Below, in pieces: positions 51,640-59,384 of a DNA stretch of 64,000 nucleotides. This DNA is from Coprenecus sp902388455 (GTDB lineage: Bacteria > Bacteroidota > Bacteroidia > Bacteroidales > UBA932). A program made the translations under genes and the position numbers. Within the stretch, counting starts at the first letter, position 1. Every line of letters begins with the position of its first letter. The DNA is taken from positions 2,170,001 through 2,234,000 of the forward strand of contig OZ007032.1 of assembly GCA_963931615.1 (NCBI GenBank). The letters are read 5' to 3'. The notes below the pieces were generated by a model. That model did not search any database, had not been told where the DNA came from, and was given only the letters and a program-made list of their open reading frames with translations.

Positions 51640-52629
51640 ATGGCAACGAAGACTAAAATCAACCGCATCGGCGTCCTCACCTCGGGAGGAGACGCCCCGG
51701 GCATGAACGCGGCCATCAGGGCTGTGGTACGTACAGCCATCTACAACGAAAAGGAGATCTACGGCTTCTACCGCGGATACGAGGGGATCATCGAGAAGAG
51801 CTACATACAGATGCAGTCTCATTCCGTTTCGAAAATAATCAATCAGGGAGGCACTATCCTCAAATCCTCGCGCTTCCCTCAGTTCAAGGACAAGTTTGTC
51901 AGGGAAAAAGCATACGGCAACCTCAAGGATCTGGGCATCGACGGCCTGGTAGTAATCGGCGGCGACGGTTCTTTCCGCGGCGCTGACCTCCTGTACAAGG
52001 AGCACGGCCTCCCGGTAGTGGGCATACCCGGCACCATCGACAACGACATCTACGGCACTGACTTCACCATCGGCTTCGACACAGCCATCAACACCGCCGT
52101 GCAGGCCATCGACAAGCTCAGGGACACGGCCGACAGCCACAACCTAGTGTTCTTCGTGGAGGTGATGGGACGCGACGCCGGCTTCATCGCCCTCAACACG
52201 GCCATGGCCACAGGAGCCGAGACCACTCTGATACCCGAGATACCCACGACCATCGAGAAGCTCTGCGAGTACCTGCTCTTCGAAAGGCGCAAGAACAAGA
52301 CCTCGGGCATCATCATAGTAGCGGAGGGCGGAGACCTGGGCAACGCCAATCAGATAGCAGCAAAGGTCAAGGAGCGCATCCCCGACTACGAGACCCGCGT
52401 GACCACCCTCGGCCATATCCAGAGGGGAGGCTCGCCCACCTGCAACGACCGCGTCCTGGCCAGCATCCTCGGCTACGGTGCGATAAAGGCCCTGCTCGAC
52501 GGCCGCTCCGGAGTGATGATCGGACAGATGCAGAACGAGACCGTCTTTACTCCATTCGCGGAGGCATGCAGCCGCCACAATGAGATCAACACCAAGTGGT
52601 ACGATATCACCCGCGTACTTTCTATATAA
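51640..52629 (+). CDS. pfkA: 6-phosphofructokinase, ATP-dependent
   Basis: A 329-residue phosphofructokinase. The ATP site has GGDAPGMNAAIR and GGDGSFRGA, with Gly after the Asp, the pattern of ATP- rather than pyrophosphate-dependent enzymes. The catalytic region is PGTIDNDIYGTD, and VMGRDAGFIAL binds fructose 6-phosphate. It phosphorylates fructose 6-phosphate in glycolysis. It is followed by a strong terminator. Confidence 0.95.
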   Translation: MATKTKINRIGVLTSGGDAPGMNAAIRAVVRTAIYNEKEIYGFYRGYEGIIEKSYIQMQSHSVSKIINQGGTILKSSRFPQFKDKFVREKAYGNLKDLGIDGLVVIGGDGSFRGADLLYKEHGLPVVGIPGTIDNDIYGTDFTIGFDTAINTAVQAIDKLRDTADSHNLVFFVEVMGRDAGFIALNTAMATGAETTLIPEIPTTIEKLCEYLLFERRKNKTSGIIIVAEGGDLGNANQIAAKVKERIPDYETRVTTLGHIQRGGSPTCNDRVLASILGYGAIKALLDGRSGVMIGQMQNETVFTPFAEACSRHNEINTKWYDITRVLSI

Positions 52630-52653
52630 AAGGTAAACCTGAATACAGACAGA

Positions 52654-52690
52654 AACAGCCGGACACCCGATGAAAAGGTGCCCGGCTGTT
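52654..52690. terminator. Intrinsic terminator between pfkA and the aminopeptidase gene
   Basis: A stem with arms AACAGCCGG-CACC and GGTG-CCGGCTGTT, a 9-base loop, then CATTTTG. It serves the convergent genes pfkA and 52739-54136. Confidence 0.8.
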
Positions 52691-52738
52691 CATTTTGCGG
52701 ACCGGCATACCGGTATGCGGGCCCTGCGCCGTATGGTT

Positions 52739-54136
52739 TTACTCAGCGGCCATCTCCCGCTCCACTTCCTCAGTAGTGATGGGCAGGCGCTTCGAGCCGA
52801 GCAGACGGCAGCCCTTCTCCGTGATGAGCAGGTCGTCCTCGAGGCGGATGCCGCCGAAATCGTAGTACTCCTTCTCCAGCAGAGGGAAGTTGACGTACTG
52901 GGTGTTGATGCCTTCCTTCTTCCACTTCTCGATGAGGGCGGGGATGAAGTAGATACCGGGCTCGTCCGTTACGACATGGCCGGGCTCGAGCATCTTGCCC
53001 ATGCGGAGGGAACCGAGGCCGAACTGCGACGAGCGCCTGTAAGTGTCGTCATAACCCACGTAGTTCTCGCCGAGGTCCTCCATGTCGTGCACGTCCAGAC
53101 CCATGTTGTGGCCGAGACCGTGAGGCATGAAGAGCGAGTGGGCGCCGGCGGCCACGATCTCGTCCGGATCACCCTTGAGGATACCGAGATTGATCAGGCC
53201 CTGGGCCATGAGGCGGGATACGGTCTGGTGCACCTCGGTGTAGGTGATACCGGGGCGGGCGATGCTGAGGGCCAGGTTGTTGGCAGCCGATACGATATCG
53301 TATATCTCCTTCTGTTTGGTAGTGAACTTTCCCGACGAAGGGAGGGTACGGGTAAAGTCCGAGCAATAGTTGGTGTTGGACTCCGCGCCGGCGTCGATGA
53401 CGAGGAGCCTGCCGTCGGTCAGGATACCGTCATGGTTGTGGTTGTGCAGGGTCTCGCCGTGCTGCGAGAGGATAATCGGGAATGAGGGCATCAGCCCCTC
53501 CGCTATGGCTACCCCTTCCATGACGCCGACGAGCTGCTGCTCCACCATGCCCAGACGGGCCATCTTCATGGCTGTGAAGTGCATAGCGTAACCGATGTTG
53601 CAGGCCTTGTCTATCTCCTCGATCTCGCACTGCTCCTTGATAAGCCTCATCGACACGACGGCCTTGATGAACTCCTCAGAGGCATCACTGCGCATGCGGT
53701 CGAAGGGCACGCCGAGCATCTGGTTCAGGCGGATCATGTTCTGGTAGCGGTATGGGGGCAGGAAATGTACCTTGCGCCCGCCGGCTTTGGCCTTGGAGAC
53801 GTATTTCTCCAGCTCAGCCAGAGGGAAGGTTTTCGAGACGCCTACAGAAGCGGCCTTGTCGCTGATAAGCGGCTGGGGGCCCATCCAGATGATATCGTCG
53901 ATATCGACATCGTTGCCGAAGATGATCTCCTCGCCCGACTCCAGGTCGATGACTGCGGCCAGGTCCGGGTCCGTAAGACCGAAATAGTAGTTGAAAGTAC
54001 TGTCCTGACGGTAGCGGTAGGCATTGCCGGCGTAGTTGACAGCCGCCTCGCCCGTGCCCAGAAACAGGAGTATGCCGGAGCCGACCTTGCTCTTCAAGGC
54101 GTTTCTCCGGCTGATGTAGACTTCTTTAGCGAACAT
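52739..54136 (-). CDS. Xaa-Pro aminopeptidase (M24B)
   Basis: A 465-residue M24B metallopeptidase with an aminopeptidase P N-terminal domain (about 1-150). Metal ligands are the two Asp in VIDAGAESNTNYCSDFTRT (in part: DAGAE, SDFTR), His in HGLGHNMGLDVHD, Glu in DEPGIYF and Glu in GIRLEDDLLIT. It removes N-terminal residues preceding proline. I chose ATG 54136 over the TTG at 54166. It lies downstream of the tRNA-Ser and structured element on the minus strand. Confidence 0.93.
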   Translation of the reverse strand: MFAKEVYISRRNALKSKVGSGILLFLGTGEAAVNYAGNAYRYRQDSTFNYYFGLTDPDLAAVIDLESGEEIIFGNDVDIDDIIWMGPQPLISDKAASVGVSKTFPLAELEKYVSKAKAGGRKVHFLPPYRYQNMIRLNQMLGVPFDRMRSDASEEFIKAVVSMRLIKEQCEIEEIDKACNIGYAMHFTAMKMARLGMVEQQLVGVMEGVAIAEGLMPSFPIILSQHGETLHNHNHDGILTDGRLLVIDAGAESNTNYCSDFTRTLPSSGKFTTKQKEIYDIVSAANNLALSIARPGITYTEVHQTVSRLMAQGLINLGILKGDPDEIVAAGAHSLFMPHGLGHNMGLDVHDMEDLGENYVGYDDTYRRSSQFGLGSLRMGKMLEPGHVVTDEPGIYFIPALIEKWKKEGINTQYVNFPLLEKEYYDFGGIRLEDDLLITEKGCRLLGSKRLPITTEEVEREMAAE

Positions 54137-54206
54137 ATCTATTAATGGCTTAAAATTGACTTTCAAAATTAATAAAAATTTCTGACTTTTGGCCCGGGAA
54201 TGATGC

Positions 54207-54309
54207 GCTGCACTAACTTATTGGCTTACCACGGCATACCAGCCATCACCAGACTGCAGTACCACTTAGGACCGACTTCCTGAGTGAGGGCAACGGTAAG
54301 CAGTGCAGC
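54207..54309. other. 103-nt rod-like structured element, possible ncRNA or leader RNA
   Basis: Three nested stems form one rod: GCTGCACT (54207-54214) with AGTGCAGC (54302-54309), GCTTACC (54224-54230) with GGTAAGC (54295-54301), and CACTTAGG (54263-54270) with CCTGAGTG (54279-54286). The two 3' outer arms are contiguous; the 5' arms are split by a 9-nt bulge. The strand is uncertain: on minus it would lie in the leader of the aminopeptidase gene. I could not assign a known RNA family. Confidence 0.5.
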
Positions 54310-54490
54310 ACCGCAAATTTGCAACACGCTATTTCTCAACACACTAACATCTCAACGAGATTCTTTCGCCGGTTCTATACAGGCCGGCAAGTACGCACCG
54401 TTTTCGTAGCACCTTGATTATCGAGCGATTACAAAAACGCGCTGCTCCAGTACTTACCATAAATATCGGTGATTACTCACACGGGAATTG
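54310..54490. other. Non-coding stretch with no recognised feature
   Basis: AT-richer sequence between the rod-like element and the hairpin cluster. It has one small GCCGG/CCGGC inverted repeat at about 54372-54394. The short open frames here overlap the repeats downstream and have no coding support. Confidence 0.5.
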
Positions 54491-54609
54491 CCGCAAGGGA
54501 TTTGCTCCCTTTGGTCGCACATCCCTTGCGGCTATGCGGCTATGGTGTCTCCCTCACCGGGGGGATTTGCTCCCTTTGGTCGCACATCCCCGCCCGCCTG
54601 GCGGCGGGC
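54491..54609. repeat. Two 29-bp hairpin repeats and a GC-rich hairpin near tRNA-Ser
   Basis: The 29-bp sequence that opens GGGATTTGCTCCC and closes GGTCGCACATCCC occurs at 54497-54525 and 54562-54590. Copy 1 is extended to a longer hairpin by CCGCAAGGGA and TCCCTTGCGG. A further hairpin GCCCGCC/GGCGGGC lies at 54592-54609. These look like a dispersed Bacteroidales repeat family; open frames through them are not genes. Confidence 0.7.
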
Positions 54610-54612
54610 TTT

Positions 54613-54677
54613 GCAGAAGTGCATGAAAAAAAAGCTGCTCGAACAAGTTCGACAGCTTTTTTTTCATGCACTTCTGC
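54613..54677 (-). terminator. Long perfect hairpin immediately after tRNA-Ser
   Basis: Arms of 25 bp (54613-54637 and 54653-54677) are perfectly complementary and include a run of 8 A opposite 8 T. An inner 5-bp stem CGAAC/GTTCG closes the loop. On the minus strand it starts at the tRNA discriminator base and has a T-run in the descending arm, consistent with a terminator. Confidence 0.65.
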
Positions 54678-54763
54678 GGTGAGGGGGGGATTCGAACCCC
54701 CGGTACGGTAACCCGTACGGCAGTTTAGCAAACTGCTGGTTTAAGCCACTCACCCACCTCACC
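54677..54763 (-). tRNA. tRNA-Ser (GCU)
   Basis: An 87-nt type II tRNA on the minus strand. The acceptor stem is GGTGAGG with CCTCACC and discriminator G. The anticodon loop TTTGCTAAA gives anticodon GCT. A long variable arm with CCGTACGGGTTACCGTACC is present, and the T arm contains GGTTCGAATCC. It reads AGC/AGU codons. Its promoter is at 54785-54815. Confidence 0.95.
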
Positions 54764-54784
54764 GTGGTTTTGTGAACGGGAGGG

Positions 54785-54815
54785 CAAAAGTAGGCATTTT
54801 TGTGGAATTTGCAAA
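54785..54815 (-). promoter_or_regulatory. Promoter of tRNA-Ser
   Basis: Minus strand TTTG at 54812-54815, exactly 19 bp, then TACTTTTG at 54785-54792; full consensus, about 21 bp before the tRNA 5' end. Confidence 0.75.
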
Positions 54816-54898
54816 AAATATCGTGTCAAGTGCAATGTTTTGCATGAAATTGGATTTAATTTGTGAACGGAAGTTGAACAGAAAATGAAAATTGGAAA

Positions 54899-55675
54899 AT
54901 GAAAAGCATTGCAAGAAAACTGATACTCACGGCTGGAGTCACAGCCACATTGCTGTCCGCACAGTCATGTATGAAGGATACCGACAGTTATTACATCTAC
55001 TACCCCAACGCCATAGTGACTGTAAAACAGGTTCCCGGGGATACGGCCGGATGCTACCTGCAGCTGGACGACTCTACTACTCTCATTGCCGAGAACATGC
55101 CCGTATCACCTTTCGGAAATAGGGAAGTCAGGGCATTGACCAGCATACAGGAGACCGGAGCCACGGTCGAGGGATATGACAAGGTGGTCCATGTTTTCGC
55201 CATAGACAGCATACTGACCAAGAGCACAGTTCAGTACACCGGTGAGCCAGAGATTACGAACACCTACGGAGATGACCCGGTAGCCATGATCAATGACTGG
55301 ATGACAGTGGTGGAGGACGGCTACATCACTCTCCGTTTCAGGGTCAGGACATCCGGCCCTGGCACTATACACAAGGTCAATCTGCTCACCAACAGCACTG
55401 ATGATCCATATCTGCTGGAATTCCGGCACAAAATCGAGGGTGCCTCATATCCCGATGAAATACATCCGGCCAATGGATATCCTGCTGACGGACTTGTAGC
55501 TTTCCGTCTGGACGACCTCCCGGACACTAATGGCGAGACCGTAAAGATTACACTAAAGTGGAAATCCTTCGACGAGAAGTACCACACGGCTCAGTTTGAC
55601 TACTGCACTGGAAAATCCTCGCCGTCAGAAATGAGAATCGAGAGCGGTGCCTCGTTCCTAACAGGCATACAGTAA
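54899..55675 (+). CDS. NigD-like lipoprotein
   Basis: A 258-residue lipoprotein (lipobox AQSCMKD, Cys at about residue 24). The NigD-like N-terminal OB-type domain includes AIVTVK, CYLQLDDSTTL and REVRALTSIQE; the C-terminal beta domain includes EDGYITLRFRV and LLEFRHKI. NigD-like proteins are common cell-envelope lipoproteins in Bacteroides; function is unknown. It is 29 bp upstream of an ECF sigma factor gene, with which it may be co-transcribed. Confidence 0.82.
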   Translation: MKSIARKLILTAGVTATLLSAQSCMKDTDSYYIYYPNAIVTVKQVPGDTAGCYLQLDDSTTLIAENMPVSPFGNREVRALTSIQETGATVEGYDKVVHVFAIDSILTKSTVQYTGEPEITNTYGDDPVAMINDWMTVVEDGYITLRFRVRTSGPGTIHKVNLLTNSTDDPYLLEFRHKIEGASYPDEIHPANGYPADGLVAFRLDDLPDTNGETVKITLKWKSFDEKYHTAQFDYCTGKSSPSEMRIESGASFLTGIQ

Positions 55676-55704
55676 CATACAACATAATACAAACCGGATA
55701 CCTG

Positions 55705-56277
55705 GTGATATCCCGCATACAGCAAGACCCTGAAAGAGACACTGTAAGAGCTGCAGCAGAAGGAGACCGCAGTGCTGCCAGATCCATCTACGAAGCTCAT
55801 ATAGGCTATCTTACTGCCGTATGCTCCAGGTACATAGATAATGATGAGGATGTACGGGACCTGCTGCAGGAGAGTTTCGTAAGGATATTCAGGTCACTGG
55901 ACAAGTTCCAGTACCGGGGAAAGGGTTCGCTGAGGGCATGGATGACGAGGATAGTGGTCAATGACGCATTGAAATACCTGAGGGACAATAACCGAAACTC
56001 CATGGTGGAGTTCAAGGACCATCTTCCCGAGACTGCCATGGAAGAGGATGAGACCGATATAAGCGGCATTCCTCCTGAAGAGATGCAGAAGATGATCCGC
56101 AGCCTGCCGATCCCACACAGGACAGTATTCAACCTCTACGTATTCCAGAGGATGAGTCACAAAGAAATAGCCCGGATGCTGGGCATGGCACCAGGAACTT
56201 CGGCATCTTGTCTGCACAGGGCCAGGAGGATGCTGGTAAAAATGGTAAATGAATACAGGAATGAAAAGAATGTTTGA
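55705..56277 (+). CDS. RNA polymerase ECF-type sigma factor
   Basis: A 190-residue sigma-70 family factor. Region 2 (about 25-95) contains DVRDLLQESFVRIF and FQYRGKGSLRAWM; region 4 (about 130-185) contains PHRTVFNLYVFQRMSHKEIA. The start is GTG at 55705. It overlaps the next gene, which has features of an anti-sigma factor, so the two form a regulatory pair. Target genes are unknown. Confidence 0.92.
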   Translation: MISRIQQDPERDTVRAAAEGDRSAARSIYEAHIGYLTAVCSRYIDNDEDVRDLLQESFVRIFRSLDKFQYRGKGSLRAWMTRIVVNDALKYLRDNNRNSMVEFKDHLPETAMEEDETDISGIPPEEMQKMIRSLPIPHRTVFNLYVFQRMSHKEIARMLGMAPGTSASCLHRARRMLVKMVNEYRNEKNV

Positions 56278-57592
56278 CGATATAAGGGATAAACTGGAAG
56301 GCTGGGAAGCACCGGCTCCGGAAGGCCTGTGGCAGAGGATCGAGGCGGCTCAGGAATCCACAGGCGCACAGGAGAAACGGTCATCCGGAAAAATCCGGCC
56401 TGCCATCCGATGGATTACCGTCGCCGCAGGTACCGCAGCAGCTGCCGCAACCCTGCTCATCATGCTCTTCAGCCCTGCACAGGACAGCACGGACATCCCT
56501 CTGACAGCTGAAGTGCTGACTGAGCGGAACCAACCTGAGACAGCCATTGGCACACCCGGCGCGGACGCCACCACAGGCACGGAAAAAACAGACGCCGTAA
56601 ATGAGGCTGCTGTCATGAAAGAATCCAGATCCGCAGAATCGACAGACATACAAACCCATACCGTACTGAACAGCGGCGGGTCCAGGCTGCCCGTAAGGGC
56701 CGCGGCAGACATAACGGCCACGCATAAAGACCGAGTACATGAACAAGTGGCCGGAACCGCAGAGAGAAGGGTCATAGAGAGGGCTGAAGTCCTGAAAGAA
56801 AACAGGTTGAGCAACAGAGACTCCGGCCGTCCGGAACGGACACTGTCCGCGGATATGGAGGGGAGAGAGGAGGGAAGAAGACCCGCCGGTCTGTTCAGCG
56901 TCGGTATATCTTCATCAAACTCCCCGGGAAGCACCGCCAACAGACAGGGTTACACCGGCATGTCCGGATATCAGGCTGCCCCGATGTCCCTATCATCCTC
57001 CAACCCTACCGGCCTCTGGATTGATCCCGACGCCAACATGCGCTATGCCAACCAGGGAGAGGACGTCAACACCGATACACGCTACCGACTTCCTGTAAGG
57101 ACAGGAGTGACCCTGCGGTACAGCCTGCCGTCGGGCGTAGGCTTTGAGACCGGCCTGACCTACACCTGGCTCTCATCCACCCTACAGTCCGGCTCGGAGC
57201 AGAACCACTATACCGCTGCCACACAGATACACTACATCGGCATCCCCCTGAACGTCAGCTACACATTCGTACACAGCCGCTACGTGGATGTCTACGCCTC
57301 CGCGGGCGGCCTGATGGAGAAATGCGTAGGAGGATCCATACGCACAGAATATATTCTCGACAGCCGGGACCTCGGCACAGACCGCACGGAGACCCTCAGT
57401 ACCAAGCCGCTGCAGTGGAGCATCAACGCCACCGCCGGAGTACAGCTCAACATAACACCCGCAGTCGGTCTCTACGCCGAGCCCGGAGCCGCCTACTACT
57501 TCGATGACGGCACCTCCCTGCAGACCACCTACAAGGCCCGGCCGCTCAACTTCTACCTGCGCTTCGGCCTGCGCTTCTCGTTCGGCCTATAG
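56261..57592 (+). CDS. Anti-sigma-like N-terminus fused to an outer-membrane beta-barrel domain
   Basis: A 443-residue protein. The N-terminal about 45 residues are cytoplasmic (MFDDIRDKLEGWEAPAPEGLW), then one helix (about 47-70), a polar low-complexity linker (about 75-210), and a C-terminal domain (about 225-443) resembling an outer-membrane barrel, with YIGIPLNVSYTF and the terminal FYLRFGLRFSFGL. The gene overlaps the sigma factor gene by 17 bp. ATGs also exist at 56249 and 56270. Role as a sigma regulator is inferred from position and topology. Confidence 0.8.
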   Translation: MKRMFDDIRDKLEGWEAPAPEGLWQRIEAAQESTGAQEKRSSGKIRPAIRWITVAAGTAAAAATLLIMLFSPAQDSTDIPLTAEVLTERNQPETAIGTPGADATTGTEKTDAVNEAAVMKESRSAESTDIQTHTVLNSGGSRLPVRAAADITATHKDRVHEQVAGTAERRVIERAEVLKENRLSNRDSGRPERTLSADMEGREEGRRPAGLFSVGISSSNSPGSTANRQGYTGMSGYQAAPMSLSSSNPTGLWIDPDANMRYANQGEDVNTDTRYRLPVRTGVTLRYSLPSGVGFETGLTYTWLSSTLQSGSEQNHYTAATQIHYIGIPLNVSYTFVHSRYVDVYASAGGLMEKCVGGSIRTEYILDSRDLGTDRTETLSTKPLQWSINATAGVQLNITPAVGLYAEPGAAYYFDDGTSLQTTYKARPLNFYLRFGLRFSFGL

Positions 57593-58294
57593 TATGATGG
57601 AGTTTTTCTCCAGAAAATCCTGAAGTCCTTGACGGTAAGTATCTGACACCGGTATCCTCACCTTCCCGTAGACCACTCTTCCCCTCTCGATGCAGGACAT
57701 CGCGGACGGCTGGATGATGTACGAGCGGTGCACCCTCACGAAACGCTCCCGCGGAAGCTGCTCCTCCAGCGCCTTCATGCTCATCAGCGAGAGCACAGGC
57801 TCGGAGCGGTCCCGGAGCCATATCCTGACATAGTCCTTGAGCCCCTCGATATATAGAATATCGTCCAGTTCCAGCCTCAGCAGCCGGTAATCCGTTTTTA
57901 CATAGATGGATGCCGGGGCAACGCTGCTTCCCGCCATCTCGAACCACCGCAGAGCCTTGGAGGCCGACTCCAGAAAATCGGCATAGGAAATGGGCTTGAG
58001 CAGGTAGTCCAGGGCATTGACCCTGAAGCCTTCCACCGCATAATTGCTGAAGGCAGTGGTAAATATCACCCGCGTCCGCTCAGGCAGCATCCGGGCCAGC
58101 TCCATCCCGCTGAGCTCCGGCATCTGGATGTCGCAGAAGAGCAGGTCCACAGCCTCCCGTCCCAACGCCTCGAATGTCGCCGAGGCACTGTAGAAGGATC
58201 CTTTCAACTCCAGAAAAGGAGTCTTGCGGACATATCCCTCCATCAGCTCCACCGCCAGGGGCTCGTCATCCACGACATAGCAGGTCAATTTCAT
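57587..58294 (-). CDS. LytTR-family response regulator
   Basis: A 235-residue regulator with an N-terminal receiver (acidic pair Asp9-Asp10, phospho-Asp55 in FCDIQMP, and KPIS near 105) and a C-terminal LytTR DNA-binding domain (about 130-230) with VRVHRSYIIQP. It pairs with the LytS-like kinase encoded 7 bp upstream. It overlaps the barrel-fusion gene by 6 bp tail to tail. Its nearest likely target is the MacAB-TolC operon that precedes it. Confidence 0.93.
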   Translation of the reverse strand: MKLTCYVVDDEPLAVELMEGYVRKTPFLELKGSFYSASATFEALGREAVDLLFCDIQMPELSGMELARMLPERTRVIFTTAFSNYAVEGFRVNALDYLLKPISYADFLESASKALRWFEMAGSSVAPASIYVKTDYRLLRLELDDILYIEGLKDYVRIWLRDRSEPVLSLMSMKALEEQLPRERFVRVHRSYIIQPSAMSCIERGRVVYGKVRIPVSDTYRQGLQDFLEKNSIIL

Positions 58295-58301
58295 GGCATT
58301 C

Positions 58302-59348
58302 TCATTTTCTAAGGTCAATACTCAGGAAAGCGCGGTACTCCTCCCCCTCCTGTCCGTAGCGGAACTCATACTTCCCGGGATAGAGCAGCTCCAGCCGGCG
58401 GCTGAGATTCGCCAGGCCTACGCCCGAGCCGCTGCGGTCAGCCCCCTGCGCCTTGGGAAAGCAACTGTTGACAGTAACGCACTCCAGCCGGCTTCCTTCC
58501 ACGGCAATCCGTATGTGTACGGACGAGGGCCTGTCATTGCTGACTCCGTGCTTGAAGGCATTCTCCACCAGGGAAATAAACAACAGCGGGGCTATCATCT
58601 GCCCGGCCGGAGCCTCCGGCAGCTCCACACTCACCTCCACATGCCGCGGCAGACGGATGCGCATCAGGGCTATATACTCCCGGATAAAATTAATCTCGTC
58701 CTGCAGCGGCACCTCCTCCCGGTCACCGCCGTAAAGAACGTAGCGGAGCAGATGGCTGAGGTCATGGACGGCGATCTGGGCCCGGGCAGGGTCGATCTGT
58801 ATGAGGGAATAGATGTTGTTCAGGGTATTGAACAGAAAATGAGGATTGAGCTGCTGCCTGAGATTCTGCAGTTCGGCCTCTGAGCGGCGGTGCTCCAGCT
58901 CCTTGCGCTCAGACTCGGCCCGGTACCATCCGGCAGTCATCCTCACCGCCACGCTGGCTCCGGCGACCAGGACATACATCAGGGCGTTGCGTCCGAAGAA
59001 GACCAGGCTGTCCATAATAGGCCGCATCCCGTGAGGTTTGTGAAAATCAGGGGGGAGTACATACCTGAAAAGCAGGTGCACCGCAGTCATTGCCGCGGCG
59101 ATGAGCAGGATATTCAGGATAACGAACGCGCCCATGCGGCGGCGGGCCAGGAACTTGTCTATCAGCAGGAAATAATTGAGGTAAAATACCGCCATGAAGG
59201 ACAGCGGCACCATCAGGAAACGGACGTACTCCGGCCCGGTCATCATGGGTCTGTCGGGAGAGGTCCTGAACAGGGGCATGAATATCACCACCGCCCATAT
59301 CAGGGAGTGTATCAGCCATCCGGTATATCTTGTCTGACGCGGTGTCAT
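58302..59348 (-). CDS. LytS-type sensor histidine kinase
   Basis: A 348-residue kinase with four predicted helices in the first 145 residues, a short coiled linker, and a His_kinase domain starting RQQLNPHFLFNTLNNIYSLI with the phospho-acceptor His at about 169. The ATP-binding segment has VENAFKHG and GSGVGLANL. There is no separate sensor domain, so it probably senses through the membrane part. A weak -7 element TAATTTTG lies at 59371-59378. Confidence 0.92.
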   Translation of the reverse strand: MTPRQTRYTGWLIHSLIWAVVIFMPLFRTSPDRPMMTGPEYVRFLMVPLSFMAVFYLNYFLLIDKFLARRRMGAFVILNILLIAAAMTAVHLLFRYVLPPDFHKPHGMRPIMDSLVFFGRNALMYVLVAGASVAVRMTAGWYRAESERKELEHRRSEAELQNLRQQLNPHFLFNTLNNIYSLIQIDPARAQIAVHDLSHLLRYVLYGGDREEVPLQDEINFIREYIALMRIRLPRHVEVSVELPEAPAGQMIAPLLFISLVENAFKHGVSNDRPSSVHIRIAVEGSRLECVTVNSCFPKAQGADRSGSGVGLANLSRRLELLYPGKYEFRYGQEGEEYRAFLSIDLRK

Positions 59349-59384
59349 AGGCAGTGTCTCATCCTGAACGCAAAATTAAACATT

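Noticed and set aside
54207..54309. Small SRP RNA (ffs)
   Set aside because: Length and rod shape fit and some segments are similar, but the GGAA tetraloop and symmetric loop needed for Ffh binding are absent on both strands.
54414..54731. Several 60-80-residue open frames around the hairpin cluster and tRNA-Ser
   Set aside because: They run through hairpin repeats, the terminator and the tRNA; composition follows the repeats and no start or promoter supports them.
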